16,780 bases of DNA, from NCBI GenBank assembly GCA_002327785.1, contig DCUI01000326.1:1-16780 (forward strand). The letters run 5' to 3'. Positions 1 through 6,555 of this stretch are shown piece after piece. The position numbers and the translations under genes are program-made. How positions within the stretch are numbered: the stretch's first letter is position 1; each line of letters starts with the position of its first letter. The stretch is from Phycisphaerales bacterium UBA2218 (GTDB lineage: Bacteria > Planctomycetota > Phycisphaerae > Sedimentisphaerales > Anaerobacaceae). Below the pieces are notes generated by a model, which ran no database searches, had not been told where the DNA came from, and worked only from the letters and a program-made list of their open reading frames with translations.

Positions 1-101
1 GTTTCACTGACGCACCGAAACACGCGAACGAGATTGTCTACGGTGCTCTTAAGCCTCACGCATGACGCGCATTCTGACAGGCTCTCGCCCGTTTGTGAAA
101 T

Positions 102-205
102 GCAGATTCTGCTGAAAAACCCTCGAAAACCGCCGAGACGCCCCCGTTTTCGGCGGCGAAAGTGAAAATACAGAGGCCCCAAATTGGACTTTTTCAGCGG
201 AGTTT
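102..205. repeat. Nested inverted repeats downstream of the radical SAM operon
   Basis: The segment GCTGAAAAA at 111-119 is the exact reverse complement of TTTTTCAGC at 190-198. Allowing G-U pairs, the match extends outward to about 104-119 against 190-205. Inside this arm lies a second pair, CGAAAAC at 124-130 against GTTTTCG at 146-152. The left arm also contains a small palindrome, GCAGATTCTGC at 102-112. A 73-codon open frame on the minus strand crosses the region (270-49), but it has no visible ribosome binding site and its peptide looks like structured DNA rather than a protein. The structure could be an interspersed repeat (a REP- or MITE-like unit) or the 3' end structure of the operon. 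Copies elsewhere in the genome cannot be checked here. Confidence 0.45.
126..156 (-). terminator. Candidate intrinsic terminator of the radical SAM operon
   Basis: Read on the minus strand, CCGCCGA (156-150) pairs with TCGGCGG (136-130) across a 13-base loop. TTTT (129-126) follows at once, and a second T run comes at 119-115. It lies about 125 bases past the stop codon at 280, which suits the end of the four-gene operon. The stem is short and the loop is large, so the call is tentative. An alternative fold pairs 124-130 with 146-152. Confidence 0.4.
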
Positions 206-279
206 AGATGTGCAGGTTTGACTCCGCGGACTTCGGGTGTTCTTCCTCGCCATGGGTGCCCCTGCAACATAGCGACCTT

Positions 280-1362
280 CTACTCCTTGCGGGCAACTGA
301 GGCCAATCGCTGTGGATAGTAATGTTCATCGAACCACAGACTCTGGATGATATCAGTGATCACCTCGGTGTAATTCTCACGGATCACGTTTGCGACGTGG
401 TTGTCCTTGTATATTCTCTGGCATACCTGGCAACTATGTGCGTACACATGCTGCCATCTTATGTCCGGTTCCTTGCTTGCCGCCCATGCGAGAATCCTTT
501 CCGGCCCCTTGCAGTGGAGCCAGAGTTTGATGAGATCGCTTTCGGCCGACTCGATGGCTCGACGCAGAAAGTCCTTGCCCTTCGCCGTGGCGACATAGAG
601 TTCAGGGATGTCTCCTATTCCTAGACCACAACACGCCGCTACGCGACCGTCTGCCTCGAGGATATACGTCCGAAGAACACTCGGACAGCCCTCTCGCAGG
701 GTGACGTTGAGTTCGTTGATCGTATCGCCCGGTGCATAACATCCGGGAAACAAGGGATCGAGCGGCATCCATGGACTCTCCGTAATGCGGATGGATTCTC
801 GCTGTGCCGACGTGAGACCATCCAGTAGAGAATGGCTCAGAATGCGGGCCTTGGTGATCTGCCGTGCCGCGCTGTACTCCACCATGATATGGATGTCGAT
901 GCCCCGTTCGGCAGCGGCCACAGCCGCATTGACCACGTAATCCATCGGTACGAAACGCGTGTGCTCATCACCGGTGCTGAAATTGATGTCGCGCAATCCG
1001 CGCTCGACCAACGTATCCAGGGTGGTTCTCGCAATGTCCACAGAAACAGCCCAGTGCGCATTTGTTACCAGGCGGGGAGGAAGGCCGAGCTCACTGGCGA
1101 ATCTGATTGCCCGCAGGAGGCTGTCCCACTCCAGTGTCGCCTCTCCTCCCGTGAATACGACGCCCGCAAAACCAAGGTTCCCCGCCTGTCGGATGGACTC
1201 CATGATGATCGCAGAGTCGAGTCTTTCGGGCCGGTTCGGCCGGCTGTGGGAGCCGCAGTGCCTGCATGCGGCGGTACAGGCCAGCGTGGGCATGATGGCC
1301 AGTGCCCTCTCACTACAGAGACCATAGCTCCTGTGCATGCTCATGATGTGCCGTAGTTTCAT
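280..1362 (-). CDS. Radical SAM enzyme with SPASM/twitch-like cysteine-rich C-terminus (putative peptide maturase)
   Basis: This 360-residue protein carries the radical SAM cluster motif CTAACRHC (C29, C33, C36), which binds the [4Fe-4S] cluster that cleaves S-adenosylmethionine. A TGGE motif follows at 71-74, as expected for the SAM-binding strand. The C-terminal part has further cysteines at 208, 226, 244, 245, 284, 311 and 314. The CC pair after ADGRVAA and the late CQVC pair resemble SPASM or twitch regions, which bind auxiliary iron-sulfur clusters in peptide-modifying radical SAM enzymes. It is the last gene of the operon, starting 16 bases after the preceding stop. No clear Shine-Dalgarno sequence precedes the ATG at 1362; ATGs 7 and 9 codons downstream are alternatives, and translational coupling is possible. 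The inferred role is chemical modification of one or both upstream precursor-like proteins. The reaction cannot be told from sequence, and a non-RiPP role is possible. Confidence 0.8.
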   Translation of the reverse strand: MKLRHIMSMHRSYGLCSERALAIMPTLACTAACRHCGSHSRPNRPERLDSAIIMESIRQAGNLGFAGVVFTGGEATLEWDSLLRAIRFASELGLPPRLVTNAHWAVSVDIARTTLDTLVERGLRDINFSTGDEHTRFVPMDYVVNAAVAAAERGIDIHIMVEYSAARQITKARILSHSLLDGLTSAQRESIRITESPWMPLDPLFPGCYAPGDTINELNVTLREGCPSVLRTYILEADGRVAACCGLGIGDIPELYVATAKGKDFLRRAIESAESDLIKLWLHCKGPERILAWAASKEPDIRWQHVYAHSCQVCQRIYKDNHVANVIRENYTEVITDIIQSLWFDEHYYPQRLASVARKE

Positions 1363-1378
1363 GAACGCGAGCGAGGGT

Positions 1379-1981
1379 TCAGCGGATCGAAGTATCGAGA
1401 TCCGCCAACGTTCCCGTGCGACTCAACTCCTTCGCGCGAGTGACGAGATGCTCGGTGAGAGACCTGAGCATTTCGGGAGGTATTCCCTTCTGTTTACCCC
1501 AGGTGGTGTCTTTGGCTACGGGCGTACACGCGCAGTCATATTTGTTGGGGGTTTCATTGCAGACGCATTGATAGGCGACTCCATCTCTGAGACCTGGAAT
1601 GCCGAAACCCTGAGCCGCATTGCTCACCAGGCTGGCCACGATATTTGCATCTCCCAGAGCAGCGACCTGCTTGGCGAAGTCCATGGCGAACTGGTTCCTG
1701 TCTCTCCTGCCGCCCTGTCGTTTCTTGTCATAACTTTGCAGCCATTTCACCATGTCGTCATTGGCCAGGAGCGAGAACAGGAGTCGATTCGCCTCGGAGA
1801 TCGTCTGGGGCTGCATCTTCTTCTTTGCCACCCGTTCGACGATCTGTGCCACAGGATTGCGTATGAAAGCATCCCGGAGCTTCCGGTTCGTTTGCATCTC
1901 CTCGAACAGCGTTATGATGTTCTTTCTCAGATCTCGTGATTTAACCTCCAGTTTTTTCGATCCCGTTCTTTTGGTAGCCAT
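1379..1981 (-). CDS. Precursor-like protein B with double CxC motif (putative radical SAM substrate)
   Basis: This is a 200-residue protein of no family I recognise. The start at 1981 is chosen because AAGGAGAG lies five bases upstream of that ATG; the longer frame to 2068 has no such site. The N-terminus is basic. Residues 18-50 look helical and contain LRDAFIRNPVAQI (35-47), which matches the leader-like segment of the neighbouring precursor A. The middle is charged and glutamine-rich. Residues 139-152 form a compact cysteine patch, CVC then eight residues then CAC (C139, C141, C150, C152), followed by a Thr/Trp segment (T159, T160, W161) and a helical tail. Lying between another precursor-like gene and a radical SAM gene, it is best read as a RiPP-like substrate whose cysteine patch is modified. 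Alternatives are a small metal-binding protein or a partner subunit of the enzymes. At 200 residues it is large for a RiPP precursor. Confidence 0.65.
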   Translation of the reverse strand: MATKRTGSKKLEVKSRDLRKNIITLFEEMQTNRKLRDAFIRNPVAQIVERVAKKKMQPQTISEANRLLFSLLANDDMVKWLQSYDKKRQGGRRDRNQFAMDFAKQVAALGDANIVASLVSNAAQGFGIPGLRDGVAYQCVCNETPNKYDCACTPVAKDTTWGKQKGIPPEMLRSLTEHLVTRAKELSRTGTLADLDTSIR

Positions 1982-2141
1982 GATTCTCTCCTTAGCGTGA
2001 TCGGTACGTTGACGATATCTCGATCTGTGAGCCACCGATGCTGTCTCTTGACGAATGCCGTCGCTCAACTACATCGGAGCCTGGAGCCTCGACTTGGGGA
2101 ACGACAGCAAGAGATCCAGAATCTGCATATCCAAGAGCCGT
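1982..2141 (-). other. 160-base gap inside the radical SAM operon
   Basis: This gap separates the two precursor-like genes and is much longer than the other two gaps in the operon (13 and 16 bases). The only content I can point to is the ribosome binding site of precursor B and a 19-codon frame at 2128-2069 with no Shine-Dalgarno sequence. I see no convincing terminator or promoter. It may be an mRNA segment that sets the ratio of the two precursors. Confidence 0.4.
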
Positions 2142-2687
2142 TTAGCCAACGCTGGTCGGACCCTTAAGTTTCGCCAATCCGGACAGCAGGCGGTCCACGC
2201 CAGCGTTGATGATCCCCTGGAGTTCGTCTCCGGTGAGATCCCCAACTCTGCCCAGACGTGTCGGCGAGAACGTGCCCACCTGCGCCTGGACCGTCGCGTC
2301 CACCATGGCCTGGGGCCGTGTCGGTGGCGGCAAGATCGACGTTAGGACCTGCGTGTGGGTCCACGGAAACACTATGGGCCCATGAGTGAAGATCTGGGTC
2401 TGGGTGTGCGTATACGGCCAGGAAATCATTGGCGGCCCGAGCGTTTGGGCTTGTGATATGACCGCAGGCCAAGCCGCCTGCATCTGCGTAACGTCCATCG
2501 CTGCCCTGCATTTCTCCTTGACCTCGTCGCTCAGGCTGACGCCCAGTCCTTCGAGAGTGCCGACAGGGTCTCTGGTGAAAGCCAGCCTTGTCGCGCTGTC
2601 TGTGAGGAGTTTGTCCACGGCTTCTGAAAGGCCCGCTGTGGGTTCGCCTCCTTGCCTTCGATCCGCTCCCTTTTCTTTGGTGTCCAT
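2142..2687 (-). CDS. Precursor-like protein A with LigA/Nif11-like leader and THTQ-repeat core (putative RiPP precursor)
   Basis: The protein has 181 residues. The start at 2687 follows AAAGGAG six bases upstream; the longer frame to 2744 would overlap the upstream gene. Residues 20-60 contain LLTDSATRLAFTRDPVGTLE, then LGVSLSDEV. This helical pattern is of the type seen in Nif11-like and LigA-like leader peptides of ribosomally made natural products. Residues 89-119 form a low-complexity segment rich in Thr, His, Gln, Trp and Pro: W-P-Y-T-H-T-Q-T-Q (90-98), F-T-H-G-P (100-104) and F-P-W-T-H-T-Q (107-113), then a PPP stop at 120-122. This looks like a repeated core for residue-level modification. 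The tail (145-175) is helical again. It begins 13 bases after the B12 radical SAM stop, and its ribosome binding site overlaps that stop region, suggesting coupled translation. It has no secretion signal. The assignment as a substrate is inference from motif and context. Confidence 0.7.
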   Translation of the reverse strand: MDTKEKGADRRQGGEPTAGLSEAVDKLLTDSATRLAFTRDPVGTLEGLGVSLSDEVKEKCRAAMDVTQMQAAWPAVISQAQTLGPPMISWPYTHTQTQIFTHGPIVFPWTHTQVLTSILPPPTRPQAMVDATVQAQVGTFSPTRLGRVGDLTGDELQGIINAGVDRLLSGLAKLKGPTSVG

Positions 2688-2700
2688 CTTTGCTCCTTTC

Positions 2701-4182
2701 TTACTCTGGTGTATGATTTGTTTCTTGATCGCGGATACCTGCAACTTCCCGCAGCCGGGCCAAGCCGGCGCCGTCTCGACATCCCGGAAGCGGGCTGGGG
2801 AAGAACCGCCTTATGGGTTCTGGGTTGGCGTACTCGACAAGCCTCTTTTCCGGCGACAAGAGACTCGAGAGTGCGATCACCGGCGACAGGATTTCGGACA
2901 CTTCCGCAATCTCCCTGGGAGTAAGCTGGACCCCGGTGCGAAAGAGATAGAGGTTCCGGAAGAAGCCGTAATCGTCGTACTGAGCCTCGTGCACGTTCTC
3001 GCTGTCGCGGCTTTCCTGCCAAAGGCGAGAACCCGGGATCTGGCAGTACCACTGCAATAGCACACGAACGCCGTACTTCGAGTACAGGCGGCAGGCGAAA
3101 CGAGCAGTCGTCTCAACTTCTCTTCTTGTTTCCCAGGGCAGACCCAGGATGAATGAGAAATCGGCTTTGGCGGCGATCCCATGCCGGGCGAGCACAACTG
3201 CGGCTTTCTCCAGTTTCTCGATGGTCGTGCCTTTCCCGACACGGCGCAGGCCGTCATCGTAACCGCACTCTGCGCCCACGAGGAACTGATGGGTATACGG
3301 TGCGATGGCCTGTACGAGGGCCTCATTGAGCAGGTCATTCGCCCGGCAGTCGAATACAAGCTTCGGGCGGAGCCCTCGGCGGCCGATCTCCTGACAGATT
3401 GCGATCGCCCGTTGTGGCTTGACGGAGAACTCATCATCGATGATCTGCACGATCGCGTTTCGAGTCTGGGCTATGTGCGGCAGAACCTGCTCCAAGCGGT
3501 CAACAAAACGTTCCGGCTGTATTCCTCGCCATGTACGGCGATAGGAGGTGCTGCAGAACAGACAGTCGAAGGGGCACCCTCGGGAGGACTCGACGCCCAG
3601 GCCGCTATAGATCCCCGAGGGGATTTGACCGTAGTCCGGAACGGGAAGCGAGGAGAGTTCATCCATCGTCATTTTGGGGGCTGCCGGATTGCGCACGATC
3701 GATCCATCGGAATTCTTGAATGTCAGGCTCGGCACGCTACGGACATCCAAGCCACTCCCGAGACAGCGGCACAACTCGCAAAGCGAGCGTTCCCCCTCTC
3801 CTCGTATCACGAAGTCTGCTGCGGTGGTTGCCAAGACGTGCGCGTCAAACATGGTGGCGTGAATTCCGCCCAGAACGATAGGAACATCTTGTCTGCAGCG
3901 CCGGATCTCGTTGATGCAATCGCGCGCCGTGGGCCAGGAGAGCGAGGAACTCCCGATGCCAATCAGTTGACACGAAGCAATCTCAGGCCAGAAGGCACTG
4001 AGCCTTCCAGAGCCCTGCAAAATGAGATCGAGAACGACCGCTTCATGCCCAGCCCGCCGGAGAACTGATGCCAACAGGTAGATACCATAAGGAGGACACT
4101 CACGCGTCGCGTCCATGGCGATGGGTTGAAGAATACCCTCGACATAATCCATAAGGGGGGGAGCAATCAACACGACTTTCAC
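2701..4182 (-). CDS. B12-binding-domain radical SAM enzyme
   Basis: The protein has 493 residues if it starts at the GTG at 4182, which has GGAGG eight bases upstream and gives the canonical beginning VKVVLIAPP. A GTG at 4206 adds eight residues but lacks a site. Residues 1-140 form a cobalamin-binding Rossmann domain: PPYGIYLLASVLRRAGHE (30-47), then IVLGGIHAT (102-110), then GEGE (128-131). The radical SAM core has CPFDCLFC (C203, C207, C210), then IIDDEFSV, and a FILGLPWET segment typical of the class. Members of this family carry out C-methylation, ring contraction or other radical chemistry with or without methyl-cobalamin, and many act on peptides. Here it is the first gene of the operon that also encodes two precursor-like proteins, so a peptide substrate is likely. 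Its substrate and reaction cannot be read from the sequence. Confidence 0.85.
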   Translation of the reverse strand: MKVVLIAPPLMDYVEGILQPIAMDATRECPPYGIYLLASVLRRAGHEAVVLDLILQGSGRLSAFWPEIASCQLIGIGSSSLSWPTARDCINEIRRCRQDVPIVLGGIHATMFDAHVLATTAADFVIRGEGERSLCELCRCLGSGLDVRSVPSLTFKNSDGSIVRNPAAPKMTMDELSSLPVPDYGQIPSGIYSGLGVESSRGCPFDCLFCSTSYRRTWRGIQPERFVDRLEQVLPHIAQTRNAIVQIIDDEFSVKPQRAIAICQEIGRRGLRPKLVFDCRANDLLNEALVQAIAPYTHQFLVGAECGYDDGLRRVGKGTTIEKLEKAAVVLARHGIAAKADFSFILGLPWETRREVETTARFACRLYSKYGVRVLLQWYCQIPGSRLWQESRDSENVHEAQYDDYGFFRNLYLFRTGVQLTPREIAEVSEILSPVIALSSLLSPEKRLVEYANPEPIRRFFPSPLPGCRDGAGLARLREVAGIRDQETNHTPE

Positions 4183-4413
4183 AAATGAAACCTCCAACTT
4201 CGACACGCGTTGAGCAGTAAGACAAGCCGCGTCGCTATCGCGATCTGCAACTACCTCAATCCGCCGCCAAGGGCGACGAGCATCCGGCGAATGCGTCGGA
4301 GATTCTCCTCTTTCGAGGATTCATGCATCGCACGGTTCATCGTCCGACCCTTTGGCGAGGCAGAACGTGCGCGTAAACCCGTCGTTCCTCGGGTCGGTTT
4401 TTGCTTCCTCGGT

Positions 4414-4438
4414 GTTGCCGGGATGGCTCCCCGGCAAC
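4414..4438. repeat. Perfect 9-base hairpin in the operon leader
   Basis: GTTGCCGGG (4414-4422) pairs exactly with CCCGGCAAC (4430-4438) across a 7-base loop. No T run follows on either strand, so it is not a standard terminator. It would sit in the 5' leader of the radical SAM operon transcript. It could be part of an interspersed repeat or a regulatory RNA structure. Confidence 0.6.
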
Positions 4439-4547
4439 GGGTGCTTGTCTCATGGTGTCGGGCAACTCACAACCCGTCTATGCTCGCGGTCGAGCTTGCC
4501 GTCGTTTTTCGCCTTTCGCAATCCCCTTCGCTCGCATGACAGGGGGA

Positions 4548-4577
4548 ATCCTAATCGCCGGGCGTGCATCTTGTCAA
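4548..4577 (-). promoter_or_regulatory. Sigma-70-like promoter candidate for the radical SAM operon
   Basis: On the minus strand, TTGACA (4577-4572) is a perfect -35 box. An 18-base spacer separates it from TAGGAT (4553-4548), which matches the -10 consensus at four of six positions. Transcription would start near 4541 and leave a leader of about 350 bases before the GTG at 4182. Confidence 0.5.
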
Positions 4578-4598
4578 TTAAGGAAAATGCTCAATTAT
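4571..4598 (+). promoter_or_regulatory. Divergent promoter candidate for the 4699 gene
   Basis: TTGTCA (4571-4576) with a 16-base spacer and AATTAT (4593-4598) gives a plausible but imperfect promoter reading right. Its -35 box overlaps the -35 box of the minus-strand promoter. A second possibility is the extended -10-like TGGTAGAAT at 4651-4659, closer to the gene. Confidence 0.3.
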
Positions 4599-4698
4599 CG
4601 TGGCACGTTCCTTCTTTTCTGTTGAAACGCGTGCCCGGCAACTGCTGTCGTGGTAGAATGAAAGAGGCGTTTGCCGGCTTTTGCAGGGAGGTACCTGG

Positions 4699-6240
4699 AT
4701 GCTGTCTCCTGGTCATGGGAAGAGTGTTGGCGTCTGCGAGAGAGCGCGCGGGCGGACTGTGCAGGCGTGTGGCCGCCCGGCACGGCGAACGTACTGGCGG
4801 ATGTTGGCCGCAGGCTGCCTCATCACGCTGGCGTTCGCCGCGGCATCCTGGGGCCGGGCACAGCCCGGGGAGGAGGGGTTTGTCGAGATGCCGGCGCCGC
4901 GAGCCAATCCGATCGACGAGATCAGCGAGGCGCTGCGCCGGTATGGACGGATCTTCCTCTGGGTCGGTCTGGGACTGTCGGGCCTGCTTGTCCTGAAGAT
5001 CATCGCTCCGGTGCAGATCTACTATGGGTTCCAGGAACGGCGGCTCAAGCGAGCCATCTGGGGCGTCGATGAGCTGCTCAAGAGGATTCAGAAGGAGGCC
5101 GAAGTGACCAGTGAGGCCCCGAAGGAGGAGGCACAGACGGAGACCGGGCTGCTGGGCGCGATGGCGGAGATCGCCGAGTTCGAGCAGGCCGAGCAGGTGC
5201 CGCCCTATGTGCTGACGGTGAACGACTTGATGCTGGACAACATGGCCGTAACGCTCCGGAAGCTGCGGCGATTCACGGACGGCAGTGCCGAGAAGTACCA
5301 GAACAACATGTTCACCGTGATTCACGGGATCAAGACGATCACCGAGCAGAGCGAGGAGGCGGGCGTGCCTTCAGGCCTCGCGGTGGATATCCGGGATTAC
5401 TTCAAGGACGACCGCCGGTACAAGACCTGGCGGAGGGTGCTCGGGCGCTGGGTGAGAAAAGGGAAACACCGGGAGACGGCGGAAGCCTTTCTCGTGTTCA
5501 TCAGAAACATTCGACAGGGTCGAGCGGTCGCGGCTCCCAAACCCGCCACGGTTTCCCTGGGTGATACGGCCGTCACGGTCGCCCTGAACGTGCCGGACAT
5601 TCCGGAGGTCCTGAACGAGGAGACCCTGCCGATCGTTCAGAAGGCGGCCGCCGAGGAGGCCCGTAGCCTCTGCGCCCTCGTGCAGACGGATGCACCGGCA
5701 GAAAAAGACGACGCGTGGCAGTTCGAGCTCGTGCACAGGCAGCAGCAGATCCGCACGCGAGACGCGGCCCAGCAGATGCTCAGTGTCTTCCTGAACTGCG
5801 AGCGAAAGGCATTGCAGGAGATCACGAAGATCAAGATGCTGCCCTGCCGGACGTGGGGGCACGTGCTCCACATGCTGGGCGTGGCAGACACGGGTCAACT
5901 GCACAAACGCGTCGCAGACGGACTGCTCACCACGCAGGAGATCATTCTCCTGGAGAAGGCATTCCTTCAGACGTTCGCCAGGCGCGAGGCGCTCGAACGA
6001 CTCTACGGGCAGGGACAGGAATCGAATCGCAAGCAGGATTCATCCGCTTCGGCGGCCCAGACCGAACTGATGATCGACGTGCACATCCCCGAGATCCGTC
6101 GCGAGGCGCTGGCCCTGCTGCGGCTGTCGCGCCAGACGGAATCCGGCCGGCTCGATACGGCGACGGACGCCCTCAACGAAGAGGAAACGCCGCGAAATAA
6201 CCAGGTAAGAAGACTGATCGAGCACTATATGATGAAGTAA
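4699..6240 (+). CDS. Unrecognised membrane-anchored protein with large soluble domain
   Basis: The protein has 513 residues, counted from the ATG at 4699 with GGGAGG seven bases upstream. I do not recognise the family. A hydrophobic stretch at about 35-52, ending near GRAQ, could be a signal peptide or first membrane segment. A second one at about 84-105 (FLWVGLGLSGLLVLKIIAP) is followed by the basic FQERRLKR, so the remaining 400 residues are probably cytoplasmic. That part is mostly charged helix with few hydrophobic runs and alternates with linkers. It includes a glutamic-acid-rich region near 130-160 and a segment with DVHIPEIRREALALL near the end. No catalytic motif is evident. The long N-region (34 residues before the first hydrophobic run) is unusual and an ATG 34 codons downstream is an alternative start. 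The gene appears to stand alone, with a hairpin directly after its stop. Confidence 0.75.
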   Translation: MLSPGHGKSVGVCERARGRTVQACGRPARRTYWRMLAAGCLITLAFAAASWGRAQPGEEGFVEMPAPRANPIDEISEALRRYGRIFLWVGLGLSGLLVLKIIAPVQIYYGFQERRLKRAIWGVDELLKRIQKEAEVTSEAPKEEAQTETGLLGAMAEIAEFEQAEQVPPYVLTVNDLMLDNMAVTLRKLRRFTDGSAEKYQNNMFTVIHGIKTITEQSEEAGVPSGLAVDIRDYFKDDRRYKTWRRVLGRWVRKGKHRETAEAFLVFIRNIRQGRAVAAPKPATVSLGDTAVTVALNVPDIPEVLNEETLPIVQKAAAEEARSLCALVQTDAPAEKDDAWQFELVHRQQQIRTRDAAQQMLSVFLNCERKALQEITKIKMLPCRTWGHVLHMLGVADTGQLHKRVADGLLTTQEIILLEKAFLQTFARREALERLYGQGQESNRKQDSSASAAQTELMIDVHIPEIRREALALLRLSRQTESGRLDTATDALNEEETPRNNQVRRLIEHYMMK

Positions 6241-6243
6241 ACC

Positions 6244-6265
6244 ACCCTCGCCTGAGGGCGAGGGT
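6244..6265 (+). terminator. Stem-loop after the 4699-6240 gene
   Basis: ACCCTCGCC (6244-6252) pairs perfectly with GGCGAGGGT (6257-6265) around a TGAG tetraloop, starting four bases past the stop codon. The T tract after it (CTTAC) is weak, so termination may be partial or may need Rho. Confidence 0.55.
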
Positions 6266-6555
6266 CTTACTCCCCTCGTGGGACAATGAAGAATGGGCGG
6301 CAGCTTCAAGAACTACCAGACAAGCGTGTGGAAACGCCAGCAAGCGGGCCAATAAAACCCCGGCCTTTCCCACCTCCGGACTGGAATGCGACTGCTGACC
6401 GTGGAGAAATTCTATTGTCAGGGCTGGGTGAGACTTATACCATGCTGGGGCGACAAGACGGTGCGGCGGGCGGCCCCACTCGTCCGGAACGACGGCAAGG
6501 CGCTCGCAATGACATGGCGTCGTGCGGGGACGCACGATTTGGAAGGAGCCCTGGT
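6266..6555. other. Intergenic region before the glycoside hydrolase gene
   Basis: No gene is visible in these 290 bases. An open frame runs through from 6286, but it lacks a ribosome binding site, and the lipoprotein signal peptide begins at 6556. The segment at 6479-6520 (CACTCGTCCGGAACGACGGC onward, then GCTCGCAATGACA) loosely resembles the repeat-like text at 4500-4545 (CGCTCGCATGACAGG). A promoter candidate lies at 6415-6443. Confidence 0.4.
6415..6443 (+). promoter_or_regulatory. Sigma-70-like promoter candidate for the glycoside hydrolase
   Basis: TTGTCA (6415-6420, five of six consensus) is followed by a 17-base spacer and TACCAT (6438-6443, four of six). It would give a leader of about 105 bases before the ATG at 6556. 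Confidence 0.4.

Larger units (their letters stand above)
4183..4698. other. Divergent intergenic region, about 515 bases
   Basis: This gap separates the minus-strand radical SAM operon from the plus-strand genes. It contains divergent promoter candidates near 4548-4600, a perfect 9-base hairpin at 4414-4438, and stretches that read like broken coding sequence in shifting minus-strand frames. One such frame starts at an ATG near 4343 and would give a 29-residue peptide; another ends in a run of about 25 plausible residues before a stop near 4327. The shifting frames, and phrases such as GAACGACGGGTTT on the minus strand, resemble interspersed intergenic repeats more than a gene. If the minus promoter is used, the operon has a leader of roughly 350 bases. 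Confidence 0.5.

Noticed and set aside
49..270. 73-codon frame on the minus strand at the left edge
   Set aside because: It has no ribosome binding site and overlaps a nested inverted repeat and a terminator-like hairpin, so its peptide is best explained by the DNA structure.
1982..2068. N-terminal extension of precursor B to a start at 2068
   Set aside because: A good ribosome binding site (AAGGAGAG) lies directly before the ATG at 1981, and the extension adds 29 residues with no visible site.
2069..2128. 19-codon frame between the two precursor-like genes, which could have been a third small precursor
   Set aside because: It has no Shine-Dalgarno sequence, no leader motif and no feature beyond chance for its length.
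3181..4068. 295-codon plus-strand frame inside the B12 radical SAM gene
   Set aside because: It is antisense to a gene with clear cobalamin and radical SAM motifs and lacks its own ribosome binding site.
4346..4406. CCGACCC/GGGTCGG pair followed by TTTTT as a plus-strand terminator
   Set aside because: The loop is more than 40 bases and no plus-strand gene lies upstream to be terminated, so the T run is probably chance.
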